Source: an uncultured Bacteroidales bacterium (lineage in GTDB: Bacteria; Bacteroidota; Bacteroidia; Bacteroidales; Paludibacteraceae). Taken from it: a DNA stretch of 53,709 bases. The stretch spans positions 1 through 53,709 of the forward strand of contig CAIWCC010000059.1 of NCBI GenBank assembly GCA_903911085.1, given 5' to 3'. This document shows, piece by piece, positions 1-8,377 of the stretch (within the stretch, counting starts at the first letter, position 1; each line of letters opens with the position of its first letter). The notes beneath the pieces were generated by a model. The model saw only the letters and a program-made list of their open reading frames with translations, ran no database searches and had not been told where the DNA came from. The position numbers and the translations under genes are program-made.

Positions 1-1
1 G

Positions 2-118
2 TTTAAATCCCAAATGGGTTCACATACTTACTGTCAAATTCATTCCATCGCACAAACTGCCAAAAAGAATAATCAAAATCCTTTCTTGGCAATCCTTGCC
101 GTGGCTAATAATTTCTAA
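2..118 (+). pseudogene. C-terminal end of a probable IS66-like transposase (cut by window edge)
   Basis: An open frame runs in from the left edge and stops at 116-118, giving 38 residues with the pattern F-K-S-Q-x-G-x-x-x-Y-C-x-I-x-S-I-x-x-T-A-K-K-N-x-x-N-P-F. This resembles the last residues of IS66-family transposases, where a 'FRS..GA..Y..I.S...TA.K...NP' tail follows the catalytic domain. Only the tail is visible, so whether the element is intact cannot be judged. It is followed 40 bases later by a strong hairpin. The family assignment is from memory of the tail pattern and is moderate; that it is the end of a real protein is more secure. Confidence 0.45.
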
Positions 119-158
119 ATATCAAGTGCTGAGTAGTTACATTTATTTGCATATATAA

Positions 159-202
159 TAAAAAAGCAAGACAATCAATATCGATTAGTCTTGCTTTTTA
201 TT
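159..202. terminator. Bidirectional intrinsic terminator
   Basis: Inverted repeat AAAAAGCAAGAC / GTCTTGCTTTTT with an internal AATC/GATT extension. T-rich runs occur on both strands. It separates the transposase tail (+) from the 3' end of ndh (-), which stops at 405, and can serve both. Confidence 0.75.
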
Positions 203-404
203 TTTGCACAATGCAGATTAACACCTACTAAATGTTGTAACAATCAGATTGTTCGACATCAAAAAAATCAATACTTGTCTGGCGCTGGGTTTTGGCTCAA
301 ATATATTATATAATAAACGTCATTTTTAACCTACACTTTGAATTTGGTAAAGTATTAAACTACGTCTTGTCTTTGCTCTTTGCTCTTTGTTCTAATATCT
401 TTTA

Positions 405-1697
405 TTATAGCTTCTTCTTTTTGTCTGATACCAAAATCAATCGCAAGGAAGTATCTTTGGTAATATAACTCCACGCCCAATTGATAAAAATAATCAATTT
501 GTTTCGAACGCTCAAAATAAGCATTAAATGCAAAAACATCCAAATATACCAAGCGATAGCACCATTAAATTTTAGAAATGGCAAATCAACTACAGCTTTG
601 TGTTTACCAATAGTTGCCATCAGACCTAAATCATTGTATTCATATTCTTCAAGAGGTTTGTTTTTTAATGATTTAAGGATGTTTTTTCCTAAGGTTTTAG
701 CCTGATTAATAGCTACATTTGCTACTTGTGGATGTCCTTGTGGATATTTGGGAGTTTCCATATATGCTACATCTCCTAAAGCATAAATGTTTGAATAATT
801 TTTCAATTTATTATAACGATTTACAATATATCTATTTCTGATAATATCATCAGCATGTAAACCTGCAACCACATTACCTGTAACTCCAGCTGCCCATATC
901 ACATTTTTTGTAGGAATTACTTCACCAGTATTCAAAACAGCTTCTTTTCCATCATAAGTATTTATTAAAGTTTCCGTTCTAACTATTACACCAAGTTCTT
1001 CAAGGTATTTACGAGAAGCATACTTTGCCTGTTCGCTCATGTTATTCAGCGTATTTTTGCTACCCTCCAATAACATTATATTCAAACTACTAAAGTCCAA
1101 ATTAGGAAAATCCTTTGGTAATATATTATTTTTTAATTCTGCAAATGCACCTGCCAATTCTACTCCTGTTGGTCCAGCACCAACAATCAAAATATTAGAT
1201 AATGCTTTTTTCTCTTCTTCCGTAGCAAAAATTTCTTGTTCAAAACTAATCAAAATATTATTTCTAATTTTAATTGCCTCTTGGGTGGTTTTCATCGACA
1301 ACGCAAATTTGCTCATCTGCTCGTTTCCAAAATAATTAGTTTTACAACCAGTTGCAATTACAAGATGATCGTAAGGAATTTGACCTAAAGAAGTAAGTAA
1401 TTTCTTCGATTCAGGCAGTATTTTAACCACGTCGGTCATTCTAAAATCAATATTTTTATACTTTTGAAAAACCTTTCGAAATGGAAAAGAAATACTCGAT
1501 GGTTCAAGACGCGCACTTGCAATTTGATAAAATAGTGGTTGAAACTGATGATGATTCTGTTTATCTACCAATAAAATATTCAAATCTGAGTTTTGTAAGG
1601 ATTTTGCAAGTTGAAGACCAGCAAAACCACCTCCAATAATAACTAATCTATCACCTTTTTTAAAATTCATTGCATTATTTAAATCTAAATTACTCAT
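405..1697 (-). CDS. ndh: Type II NADH dehydrogenase (NDH-2)
   Basis: Single-subunit, non-proton-pumping NADH:quinone oxidoreductase that feeds electrons from NADH into the menaquinone pool at the inner face of the membrane. The protein has two Rossmann nucleotide motifs: an N-terminal FAD motif (VIIGGGFAGLQLA) and a central NAD motif (ILIVGAGPTGVELAG), plus the FAD-contacting YALGDVAY near the C-terminal third. The C-terminus is hydrophobic and aromatic (WYIWMFLHLMLILSVRNKL), the usual amphipathic membrane anchor. Length, about 430 aa, is normal. The reading frame extends to a TTG at 1703, but the ATG at 1697 (MSNLDLNN) is preferred. Monocistronic; divergent from the hydrogenase gene. Confidence 0.92.
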   Translation of the reverse strand: MSNLDLNNAMNFKKGDRLVIIGGGFAGLQLAKSLQNSDLNILLVDKQNHHQFQPLFYQIASARLEPSSISFPFRKVFQKYKNIDFRMTDVVKILPESKKLLTSLGQIPYDHLVIATGCKTNYFGNEQMSKFALSMKTTQEAIKIRNNILISFEQEIFATEEEKKALSNILIVGAGPTGVELAGAFAELKNNILPKDFPNLDFSSLNIMLLEGSKNTLNNMSEQAKYASRKYLEELGVIVRTETLINTYDGKEAVLNTGEVIPTKNVIWAAGVTGNVVAGLHADDIIRNRYIVNRYNKLKNYSNIYALGDVAYMETPKYPQGHPQVANVAINQAKTLGKNILKSLKNKPLEEYEYNDLGLMATIGKHKAVVDLPFLKFNGAIAWYIWMFLHLMLILSVRNKLIIFINWAWSYITKDTSLRLILVSDKKKKL

Positions 1698-2017
1698 TCT
1701 CAACTACATTTATTTTATTATGGAAATATTTCTTTATTAAACAATTTCAAACGGGAAAATGTTGAACTGAAATTCAATTATTTTCATTCAAATATTAGAA
1801 AACACAGCATTATTATCCTTTAATACTTATCAACAACAAAGGTATAAATTTAATATACAATAGATTATAAAACAGAATATATTTTAACTAATCAAATTTT
1901 AAATTACAAAATTAAGTTGACAAAATAAATGTTACAGAATAAAGGAAGATATTTTTTTTATTATAATAAGAAAATGACTAACTTTGTCCGATAATTATAA
2001 ACTAAAAATAATACATA
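1698..2017. promoter_or_regulatory. Divergent intergenic promoter region (ndh / hydrogenase)
   Basis: 320 bp between two divergent genes. A TAACTTTG (1979-1986) fits the Bacteroidota -7 element TAnnTTTG for the hydrogenase gene, placing its start site near 1993. On the minus strand TACCTTTG (1844-1837) is a candidate for ndh. The -33 TTG/TTTG elements are not well placed for either one. No other gene or structure is seen here. Confidence 0.5.
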
Positions 2018-3448
2018 ATGGCATTTGTAAACAATACAATGATTGTGCGTAGGGATTTGATGGCTAGGCTAATAAAACTCCACAAAGACGGAACATTGAT
2101 TGATGAAATTGATAGAATGCCCATATTAATGTCACCCAAAAATGCACTTTCGCGCGGTCGATGTTGCATTTACAAAGAAAGGGCAGTGTTAAAATATAAA
2201 ATGTTGCCGATTTTAGGCTACAGAATTGATGAAGAAGAAGATGAGTTGACTCCTTTGTCGATATATGCTCAAAAGGCGCTAAAACGTCAAGAAACACAGA
2301 AAACGATTCTAACAGTGGTAGACGAAGCATGTACAGCTTGTGTGAAAACGAATTACGTTGTTACAAATTTATGTAAAGGCTGTGTTGGTCGCCCATGTTT
2401 CATGAACTGCCCAAAAGATGCCATCACTTTCATGGAGAATGGACAAGCTCATATAAACCACAGCAAATGTATAAATTGTGGAATTTGTAAAGAAGCATGT
2501 CCGTATCACTCAATAGTTTACATTCCTATTCCATGCGAAGAAGTTTGTCCAGTAAAAGCCATTCAAAAAGACGAAAATGGTATTGAACATATTGATGAAT
2601 CAAAATGTATTTTTTGTGGAAAATGTATAAATGCTTGTCCATTTGGTTCGATATACGAAATTTCTCAATTGTTCGACATTTTACCAGCTTTGAAAAAAGG
2701 AGATAAATTTGTAGCCATAATTGCGCCTTCGATTCGCTCGCAGTTTAATAACTCAATAACTCAAATTACTGAAGCGATTTGTAAAATTGGATTTATTGAG
2801 GCTATTGAAGTTGCTTATGGTGCAATGGAAACCACACGTCTTGAAGGTGCTGAGTTGAACGAAAAATTAGAAGAAGGTCAGCAATTTATGACCACATCAT
2901 GTTGTCCATCTTATGTGGAATTGGTTGAGAAACATTTACATGAAATGAAACCTTATGTTTCGCATACAAAGTCGCCAATGTATTACACAGCCGAAATGGC
3001 AAAAGCAAAATATCCCGATGCTAAAATTGTATTCATTGGTCCATGTGTTGCAAAACGAAAGGAAGTTGCTGACAATGAAATGATTGATTACATGTTAACT
3101 TTTGAGGAGTTAGATACTCTTTTTACTGGATTGTCTATTGTTCTTCCCGAAATGGATAATAACGCTGATAGTGCACCATTTTCGGGTCGAGGTTTTGCCC
3201 GCGCTGGTGGTGTGATTTCGGCCGTTGCTGAAATGTATCCAAATGTAGGTATAAAACCAGTTCAAGTTTCAAATTTGAATAAAAAGAACATTGGTCTATT
3301 GCGAGCTTATGCCAAAGGAAAATCACCAGGAAATTTCATTGAAGTTATGGCATGCGAAGGTGGTTGTATTTCAGGTCCATGTGCTAAAATTGATTATTCT
3401 CAAGCAGCAAAATTATTTAAAAAAGCAATGGGAGATGATAAATCATAA
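2018..3448 (+). CDS. Monomeric [FeFe] hydrogenase, group-B-like, with multiple [4Fe-4S] clusters
   Basis: Carries the three H-cluster motifs in modified form: TSCCPSY (residues 293-299; canonical TSCCPxW), GPCVAKRKE (341-349; canonical MPCxxKKxE) and EVMACEGGCISGPC (442-455; canonical ExMxCxGGCxxGGG). All cysteines expected to hold the H-cluster are present (295/296, 343, 446, 450). Upstream are ferredoxin-like clusters: an unusual Cys set at 105-131 and two CxxCxxCxxxCP motifs at 151-161 and 197-207. These sequence variants match the group B enzymes of anaerobic Bacteroidales and Clostridia. It probably disposes of ferredoxin electrons as H2 during fermentation or acts as a sensor; no partner subunit or HydEFG maturase is in the window. 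476 aa, cytoplasmic, monocistronic. Confidence 0.85.
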   Translation: MAFVNNTMIVRRDLMARLIKLHKDGTLIDEIDRMPILMSPKNALSRGRCCIYKERAVLKYKMLPILGYRIDEEEDELTPLSIYAQKALKRQETQKTILTVVDEACTACVKTNYVVTNLCKGCVGRPCFMNCPKDAITFMENGQAHINHSKCINCGICKEACPYHSIVYIPIPCEEVCPVKAIQKDENGIEHIDESKCIFCGKCINACPFGSIYEISQLFDILPALKKGDKFVAIIAPSIRSQFNNSITQITEAICKIGFIEAIEVAYGAMETTRLEGAELNEKLEEGQQFMTTSCCPSYVELVEKHLHEMKPYVSHTKSPMYYTAEMAKAKYPDAKIVFIGPCVAKRKEVADNEMIDYMLTFEELDTLFTGLSIVLPEMDNNADSAPFSGRGFARAGGVISAVAEMYPNVGIKPVQVSNLNKKNIGLLRAYAKGKSPGNFIEVMACEGGCISGPCAKIDYSQAAKLFKKAMGDDKS

Positions 3449-3463
3449 TACTACAATTCAATA

Positions 3464-4366
3464 TTATGATTTATCAATTATCTTATCAATTGCCACATGA
3501 TTTCGGTATTCTAATGGTGTTAAGCCTGTTCTTTTTTTAAAAAACACAGAAAAATATTCAGGATTTTCAATATTTAAACTATATGCTATTTCCTTGATAA
3601 ACAGCGATGAAGTTGATAGTAATAGTTTAGCTTCATTTAATTTTAATTCTACCATATATTTAGATGGCGAAGTACCAGTAAATTCTTTGAATGCACGTCT
3701 AAAACCAGAATAACTGATGTTAAGTGATTTAGCAATATCCTCTGGAGTAATATTTTTATAAACCGACTCGCGCATTATTACTTTTGACTTATTGATTTTT
3801 TCAATCAAATTTTCGTCTTCAAAATCATGTGTTTTGTCGCGATAATACATCAATCCTAGAATGTGCATAACTATACCCGAAAGTGCTTGTTGATATCCAG
3901 CACGTTCTTCATTTGCTATTTCAATAGCTTTGATATACAAATCAATAATCCTCTCATTAAAACCAATCTTAAAAACTGGTGAGCGATTAATAAAAAAACC
4001 TTCTTCTACTATTTGATTGATAAATTTGCCCTTGAAACCTATCCAATACTCATTCCAACCTGAATTTTGTAATGGTTTATAGGTATGCCACACGCCTGGC
4101 ATTAAAAAAAACATGTTTCCTTCGTTTATCAAACAAGATTGCTTGTTGTTACCAAAAGTAAAAACTCCATCGCCATTAGTAATATATAGTAGTTGAAATT
4201 CATCCAATACTCTACCTTTATCGGCATTAAAATAATAGCCAAGCGGATGATTTGAAGGAGGGTAAATTTCATTTTCCGATATTTTTTGATGCCCTACAGT
4301 TGTAACTGTCAAACCCCAAAGTTCATCTTCTTCAGATGTAATCATATAATTAACGCTTTTGTTCAT
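3464..4366 (-). CDS. AraC-family transcriptional regulator with N-terminal cupin
   Basis: 300 aa. The N-terminal half is an AraC-type ligand-binding cupin (around residues 30-110, including GDGVFTFG and a PGVWHTYKP loop). The C-terminal ~100 residues are the double helix-turn-helix of the AraC family, with ITPEDIAKSLNISYSGFRRAFK and IAYSLNIENPEYFSVFFKKRTGLTPLEYR. Such proteins usually bind a sugar or related small molecule and activate a neighbouring operon; none of the flanking genes gives a clear target. It ends 15 bases from the convergent hydrogenase gene. Start ATG at 4366; an upstream terminator separates it from the lipoprotein gene. Confidence 0.88.
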   Translation of the reverse strand: MNKSVNYMITSEEDELWGLTVTTVGHQKISENEIYPPSNHPLGYYFNADKGRVLDEFQLLYITNGDGVFTFGNNKQSCLINEGNMFFLMPGVWHTYKPLQNSGWNEYWIGFKGKFINQIVEEGFFINRSPVFKIGFNERIIDLYIKAIEIANEERAGYQQALSGIVMHILGLMYYRDKTHDFEDENLIEKINKSKVIMRESVYKNITPEDIAKSLNISYSGFRRAFKEFTGTSPSKYMVELKLNEAKLLLSTSSLFIKEIAYSLNIENPEYFSVFFKKRTGLTPLEYRNHVAIDKIIDKS

Positions 4367-4404
4367 ATTATGTGATTTTTAAATAGTTAGACTCATTTTT
4401 TTAC

Positions 4405-4441
4405 AAAAAAGAGCTTTCAGTATAATTGAAAACTCTTTTTT
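4405..4441. terminator. Intrinsic terminator between lipoprotein and AraC genes
   Basis: AAAAAAGAG pairs with CTCTTTTTT, with an inner TTTCA/TGAAA helix and a short loop. It lies just 3' of the lipoprotein gene (stop at 4468, minus strand), so it probably ends that transcript before the AraC gene. Confidence 0.7.
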
Positions 4442-4467
4442 AGAGAAAATATTGTGTTTGCAATTAT

Positions 4468-5361
4468 TTATCTAACAAATTTCATTTTGAACTTTTCGTT
4501 AGAATAAATACCTTTTACATTTCTTTTTACAGCAGCTGCTTTTGTTTTATCCACGTATGATAATGTTCCTTCATACTTTCCCGTAATTGTTCCTTTATAA
4601 TAGTCTGTTAATGAGTATTCAATTGTATAAACATCATTTGTCTTAGTAATCAATGCATTACCTTGAACTATTGGATTTGCGGTTGCCCCATAAAACCAAC
4701 TACCATATTGATCGTTAGTATCTGGGTCAATATAAGCTGGAAAAAGAGTTTTTGGTTGAATCAATTCTTGCGTCAATTCTGCCATCATTTCATAAGTTCC
4801 AGTAGGAATATTATCTTTTGCATCTATAGATGTATTCAGTTCCAACATCAACAATTCTCCATTACCCGAAAGTGTCGACAAATCAACCCCAGAACTAGCA
4901 AGAAATATATTAAAATTATTGGAGCCCGAATTATAAGCATCTCCATAATACCACAAAGCACCTTGCGTCAGATTTGGTTTGATATTCTGAATTTCTACAG
5001 TGATATTACAACTTACAGTTTTGTCACCAACTTTAACAGAAATGGTGGCATTTCCAGCCGAAACTGTTTTTATTACAGCTGTTTTTAAAAATGTTTTACC
5101 GCTATTATCTTTAGCCAAAAGCGTATAATCACTTTCAGAAACCTTTGCCACAGATTCGTTGCTACTTGTCCAAGTAGTAGGTAATTTACTCAAATCTCCT
5201 TCAATTGAAATAGTTGCAGTTACAGAATCAATTTGATTGGGTAACAAATTTAGTGACGTTTTATTTAATGTTAAATCAGTGACACTATTACTAGTACACG
5301 ATGACAAAAAAATCAAAATTGAAATTACGATAAATGAATTAAAATTCTTGTGTATTTTCAT
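4468..5361 (-). CDS. Lipoprotein with bacterial Ig-like domain
   Basis: 297 aa. An N-terminal hydrophobic segment ends in a lipobox (LIFLSSC, Cys about residue 22), so the mature protein is expected to be lipid-anchored in the envelope. Residues ~30-125 read as a BIG2-like Ig domain (TWTSSNESVAKVS, then SAGNATISVKVGDKTVSCNITVEI). The remaining ~170 residues include a section rich in Gly, Tyr and Trp that I do not recognise. No enzymatic motif is visible; a carbohydrate- or matrix-binding surface protein is plausible but inferred only from the domain. Transcribed alone between terminators. Confidence 0.75.
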   Translation of the reverse strand: MKIHKNFNSFIVISILIFLSSCTSNSVTDLTLNKTSLNLLPNQIDSVTATISIEGDLSKLPTTWTSSNESVAKVSESDYTLLAKDNSGKTFLKTAVIKTVSAGNATISVKVGDKTVSCNITVEIQNIKPNLTQGALWYYGDAYNSGSNNFNIFLASSGVDLSTLSGNGELLMLELNTSIDAKDNIPTGTYEMMAELTQELIQPKTLFPAYIDPDTNDQYGSWFYGATANPIVQGNALITKTNDVYTIEYSLTDYYKGTITGKYEGTLSYVDKTKAAAVKRNVKGIYSNEKFKMKFVR

Positions 5362-5406
5362 TGTTTTTTTACATTATTAGTTAGAGTATTGAATAACAAA
5401 CTGTAT

Positions 5407-5433
5407 TAAAAAAACGCCTAATTTCTTAGGCGC
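5407..5433 (-). terminator. Intrinsic terminator after rho
   Basis: On the minus strand CGCCTAA-GAAA-TTAGGCG is followed by seven T residues (A-run 5408-5414 on the plus strand). It is a textbook intrinsic terminator 28 bases after the rho stop codon. Confidence 0.85.
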
Positions 5434-5460
5434 TTATAAAAGAATCTAAAGAAAGTTCAT

Positions 5461-7347
5461 TTAAGAATTCATCGAGACTAAAAATTCATCATTATTTTCA
5501 GTACGTTCCATTCGGTCTTTCAAAAACTCCATTGCTTCCATTGAGTTCATATCTGATAAATGTCGACGAAGAATCCACATACGATTTAATGTGTCCTTGT
5601 CCAACAATAAATCGTCGCGACGAGTGCTAGAAGCCATAATATCAACAGCTGGGAAAATTCTTTTGTTCGACAATTTACGATCGAGTTGAAGTTCCATATT
5701 ACCAGTTCCTTTGAATTCTTCAAAGATTACCTCATCCATTTTCGAACCTGTTTCAGTCAAAGCAGTGGCTATAATGGTAAGACTACCACCATTTTCAATA
5801 TTACGAGCAGCTCCAAAAAAACGTTTTGGTTTATGTAACGCATTTGCATCCACACCACCAGAAAGAATTTTACCAGAAGCTGGCGAAACGGTATTGTAAG
5901 CACGAGCAAGTCTTGTTATAGAATCGAGCAAAATAACCACATCTTGACCACATTCAACCATACGTTTTGCTTTTTCGTGAACCATACTTGCAACTTTTAC
6001 ATGACGTTCTGCTGGTTCGTCGAAAGTAGACGAAACAACTTCAGCACGTACGCTACGAGCCATATCAGTAACCTCTTCTGGACGCTCATCTATAAGCAAT
6101 ACAATCATATATACCTCAGGATGATTTGCTGCAATAGCATTGGCAATATCTTTAAGCAAAACGGTTTTACCTGTTTTGGGTTGTGCTACAATCAAACCAC
6201 GTTGACCTTTTCCGATTGGTGAGAACAAATCAACTATACGTGCTGATAATGTATCGTTTTTGCCATTACAAAGATTAAACTTAGTATCAGGGAAAAGCGG
6301 AGTAAGATGTTCAAATGGCACTCTGTCACGTACATACTCGGGTGAACGACCATTAATTTGAGCTACTTTTATTAGAGGAAAGTATTTTTCACCTTCTTTT
6401 GGTGGTCGAATGGCACCTTTCACTGTATCACCAGTTTTCAATCCAAACAATTTAATTTGCGATTGAGACACATAAATATCGTCGGGTGATGCTAAGTAAT
6501 TGTAATCGGCCGAACGTAAAAATCCATATCCATCAGCCATCATTTCTAAAGTTCCAGTACCTTCAAGAATACCATCAAAATCAAATTGTTTTTCACCTTT
6601 ATCAGGTCTTTGATTGAACTTATTGCGGTTGTTATTATTGTTGTTATTGTTTGGAATATTTCTATTTTGCTTATTATCTGCCAATTCTGGTTTTGCAATT
6701 ACACCTTCAACTTCGTTTTCGATAGGTTGTTCAATAGTTGCAGTTGGTACTGAAATAACTTCTTGTTCCAACAACTCAATTTCTGGTTTACTTTCTAAAA
6801 CAAAAACTTTTGCAGGTTGAATTTTTTCTTGCTCAATTTCAATTTTCTCAACGATTGGTTTTTTTACCAATGGTTTTGGAGCTTTTTGTTGTTTCGGTTT
6901 ATTATTTTTAATTGGCTGTACCTGAGGTTCAACAGGCTTAATGGTCTCTGCTGATACTTCAACAGGATTTTTTTCAATAGCTTTTACAGCTGGCTTTTTT
7001 GGCTCTGAAGGTATTTTGGCAGCCGATTTTTGTGGTGCTTTTTCAGCAGGTTTTGGTTTGGTTGTTTGTGGTGCTGCTGTAGGTGCTGGAACAACTGGAG
7101 TTGCAAATACTTTTTGATCAGCATTTTTTTTGACAGGTACACGTAATCGTTTTTTGCGATCAATTTCCAAACTTTCATTTGCAATTGTTTTCCGCTGTGC
7201 GTTAACAATAGCCTGTTGGTCGAGAATATCGTAGACCAATGTTTCTTTTTTTGTTGAACTAGAAACTTTTAAGTTCAACTCCGATGCGATATCCTTTAGT
7301 TCGGACAGTTCTTTTGCATTCAATTGCAAAATGTTGTAATTGCTCAT
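5461..7347 (-). CDS. rho: Transcription termination factor Rho with long disordered insertion
   Basis: Hexameric RNA-dependent ATPase that ends untranslated transcripts. Rho_N helical domain at residues 1-45; a Pro/Lys/Glu-rich low-complexity insertion at ~70-255 that includes an eight-Asn run (233-240); the cold-shock-like RNA-binding domain at ~256-335; the ATPase domain with Walker A QPKTGKT (389-395) and Walker B VILLDS (470-476). At 628 aa it is ~200 residues longer than E. coli Rho (419). The insertion is characteristic of Bacteroidota Rho, where in Bacteroides it has been linked to phase separation. A -33/-7 promoter at 7501-7472 gives a ~118-nt 5' UTR. Monocistronic. Confidence 0.97.
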   Translation of the reverse strand: MSNYNILQLNAKELSELKDIASELNLKVSSSTKKETLVYDILDQQAIVNAQRKTIANESLEIDRKKRLRVPVKKNADQKVFATPVVPAPTAAPQTTKPKPAEKAPQKSAAKIPSEPKKPAVKAIEKNPVEVSAETIKPVEPQVQPIKNNKPKQQKAPKPLVKKPIVEKIEIEQEKIQPAKVFVLESKPEIELLEQEVISVPTATIEQPIENEVEGVIAKPELADNKQNRNIPNNNNNNNNRNKFNQRPDKGEKQFDFDGILEGTGTLEMMADGYGFLRSADYNYLASPDDIYVSQSQIKLFGLKTGDTVKGAIRPPKEGEKYFPLIKVAQINGRSPEYVRDRVPFEHLTPLFPDTKFNLCNGKNDTLSARIVDLFSPIGKGQRGLIVAQPKTGKTVLLKDIANAIAANHPEVYMIVLLIDERPEEVTDMARSVRAEVVSSTFDEPAERHVKVASMVHEKAKRMVECGQDVVILLDSITRLARAYNTVSPASGKILSGGVDANALHKPKRFFGAARNIENGGSLTIIATALTETGSKMDEVIFEEFKGTGNMELQLDRKLSNKRIFPAVDIMASSTRRDDLLLDKDTLNRMWILRRHLSDMNSMEAMEFLKDRMERTENNDEFLVSMNS

Positions 7348-7471
7348 AAAATAATGAATAAACGTTTTGGTGAGATTCCCCGTTCGGAAATAAAAACGTT
7401 GTTTGGGTGAATGTTATTTTTTTTGATTGTTGAAAAATAAGCAGGACTGCTTATCTTATTAGAAAACTTTG

Positions 7472-7501
7472 CAAATTTACGATAATATTTTGATTATACA
7501 A
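7472..7501 (-). promoter_or_regulatory. rho promoter
   Basis: On the minus strand TTG (7501-7499), 19 bases, then TAAATTTG (7479-7472): matches the Bacteroidota consensus TTG-N19-TAnnTTTG. Predicted start about 7465, giving a leader of ~118 nt before the rho ATG. Confidence 0.7.
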
Positions 7502-7654
7502 TGTTTCTCGTATTTTTATTGTATTTTTATTTGATTATTATTTAATTATTTAAAATAACTTCATTTTTCACAACAAATATACTGACTATAATGGATAAAA
7601 AATTGACAAACGAATAAAAGAAACTGAATAACGAAAAAATTATTGGTACAACTT
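7502..7654. other. Intergenic stretch with nothing recognised
   Basis: Very AT-rich spacer between the rho promoter and the tpx terminator. No open frame with coding character and no structured repeat was seen. Confidence 0.5.
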
Positions 7655-7693
7655 AAAATAAAACCTCCATGAGCTTCACAGCAGATGGAGGTT
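7655..7693 (-). terminator. Intrinsic terminator after tpx
   Basis: AACCTCCAT and ATGGAGGTT flank a 12-nt loop; on the minus strand the stem is followed by TTTTATTTT. It lies 70 bases 3' of the tpx stop. Confidence 0.75.
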
Positions 7694-7764
7694 GTCGTTT
7701 GAAATAAAATTTTTATTTACACACATAAAAATTGCCTGCATTTTAAAGCAAGCCACTTTTTTTC

Positions 7765-8256
7765 TTAGAATACGGGAATATTGTAATTTGGTTCATCAAT
7801 AGTTTCTGGTACCAACTCGGTATAAAGCACTTTCCCATTTTCGTCAATAGCTACTACCGAACGAGCCATCAATCCTTGTAGCGGGCCATCTGTCAACAAA
7901 ACTCCATAATCTGTTGCAAATGAATTGTATCTGAAATCAGAAGCAGTAATTACATTTTCGATTCCTTCTGCGCCACAAAAACGCCCTTGTGCGAATGGTA
8001 AATCTTTTGATACACAAATAACTACAACATTTTCTTTCTCAGAAACCCATTTATTGAATTTACGAACAGACATGGCACAAGTACCTGTGTCTAAACTTGG
8101 AAAAATGTTTAACAAAACACGTTTCCCTTGGTAATCGGTTAGATGGATTTCTTGTAAGCCTCCACCTACCAATGTGAAATTGGGTGCTTGAGCTCCTACA
8201 GCGGGCAATTGTCCACTTGTTTGTACATCACTTCCTTTAAATTTTACTGTTGCCAT
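7765..8256 (-). CDS. tpx: Thiol peroxidase (Tpx, atypical 2-Cys peroxiredoxin)
   Basis: Reduces H2O2 and alkyl hydroperoxides using thioredoxin. The peroxidatic Cys is C60 in LDTGTCAMSVRKFN and the resolving Cys is C94 in GRFCGAEGIENV, both in the positions typical of Tpx. The 163-aa length is normal and there is no signal peptide, so it is cytoplasmic. Start ATG at 8256. Monocistronic with its own terminator; likely part of oxidative stress defence in this anaerobe. Confidence 0.96.
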   Translation of the reverse strand: MATVKFKGSDVQTSGQLPAVGAQAPNFTLVGGGLQEIHLTDYQGKRVLLNIFPSLDTGTCAMSVRKFNKWVSEKENVVVICVSKDLPFAQGRFCGAEGIENVITASDFRYNSFATDYGVLLTDGPLQGLMARSVVAIDENGKVLYTELVPETIDEPNYNIPVF

Positions 8257-8377
8257 TGAATTTTGAATTTAATTTAGATTTATATTTTAGTTAATAATTA
8301 TTCAATCAATACACTAATAACGTCATTCAACTGTTTTTTGTTTATATTTGTACTACATTTTTTTCAATTTTTGTTTT

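Noticed and set aside
8348-8377. TTG start for the zincin lipoprotein
   Set aside because: It would add ten residues before the signal peptide and overlaps the predicted -7 promoter element at 8343-8350.
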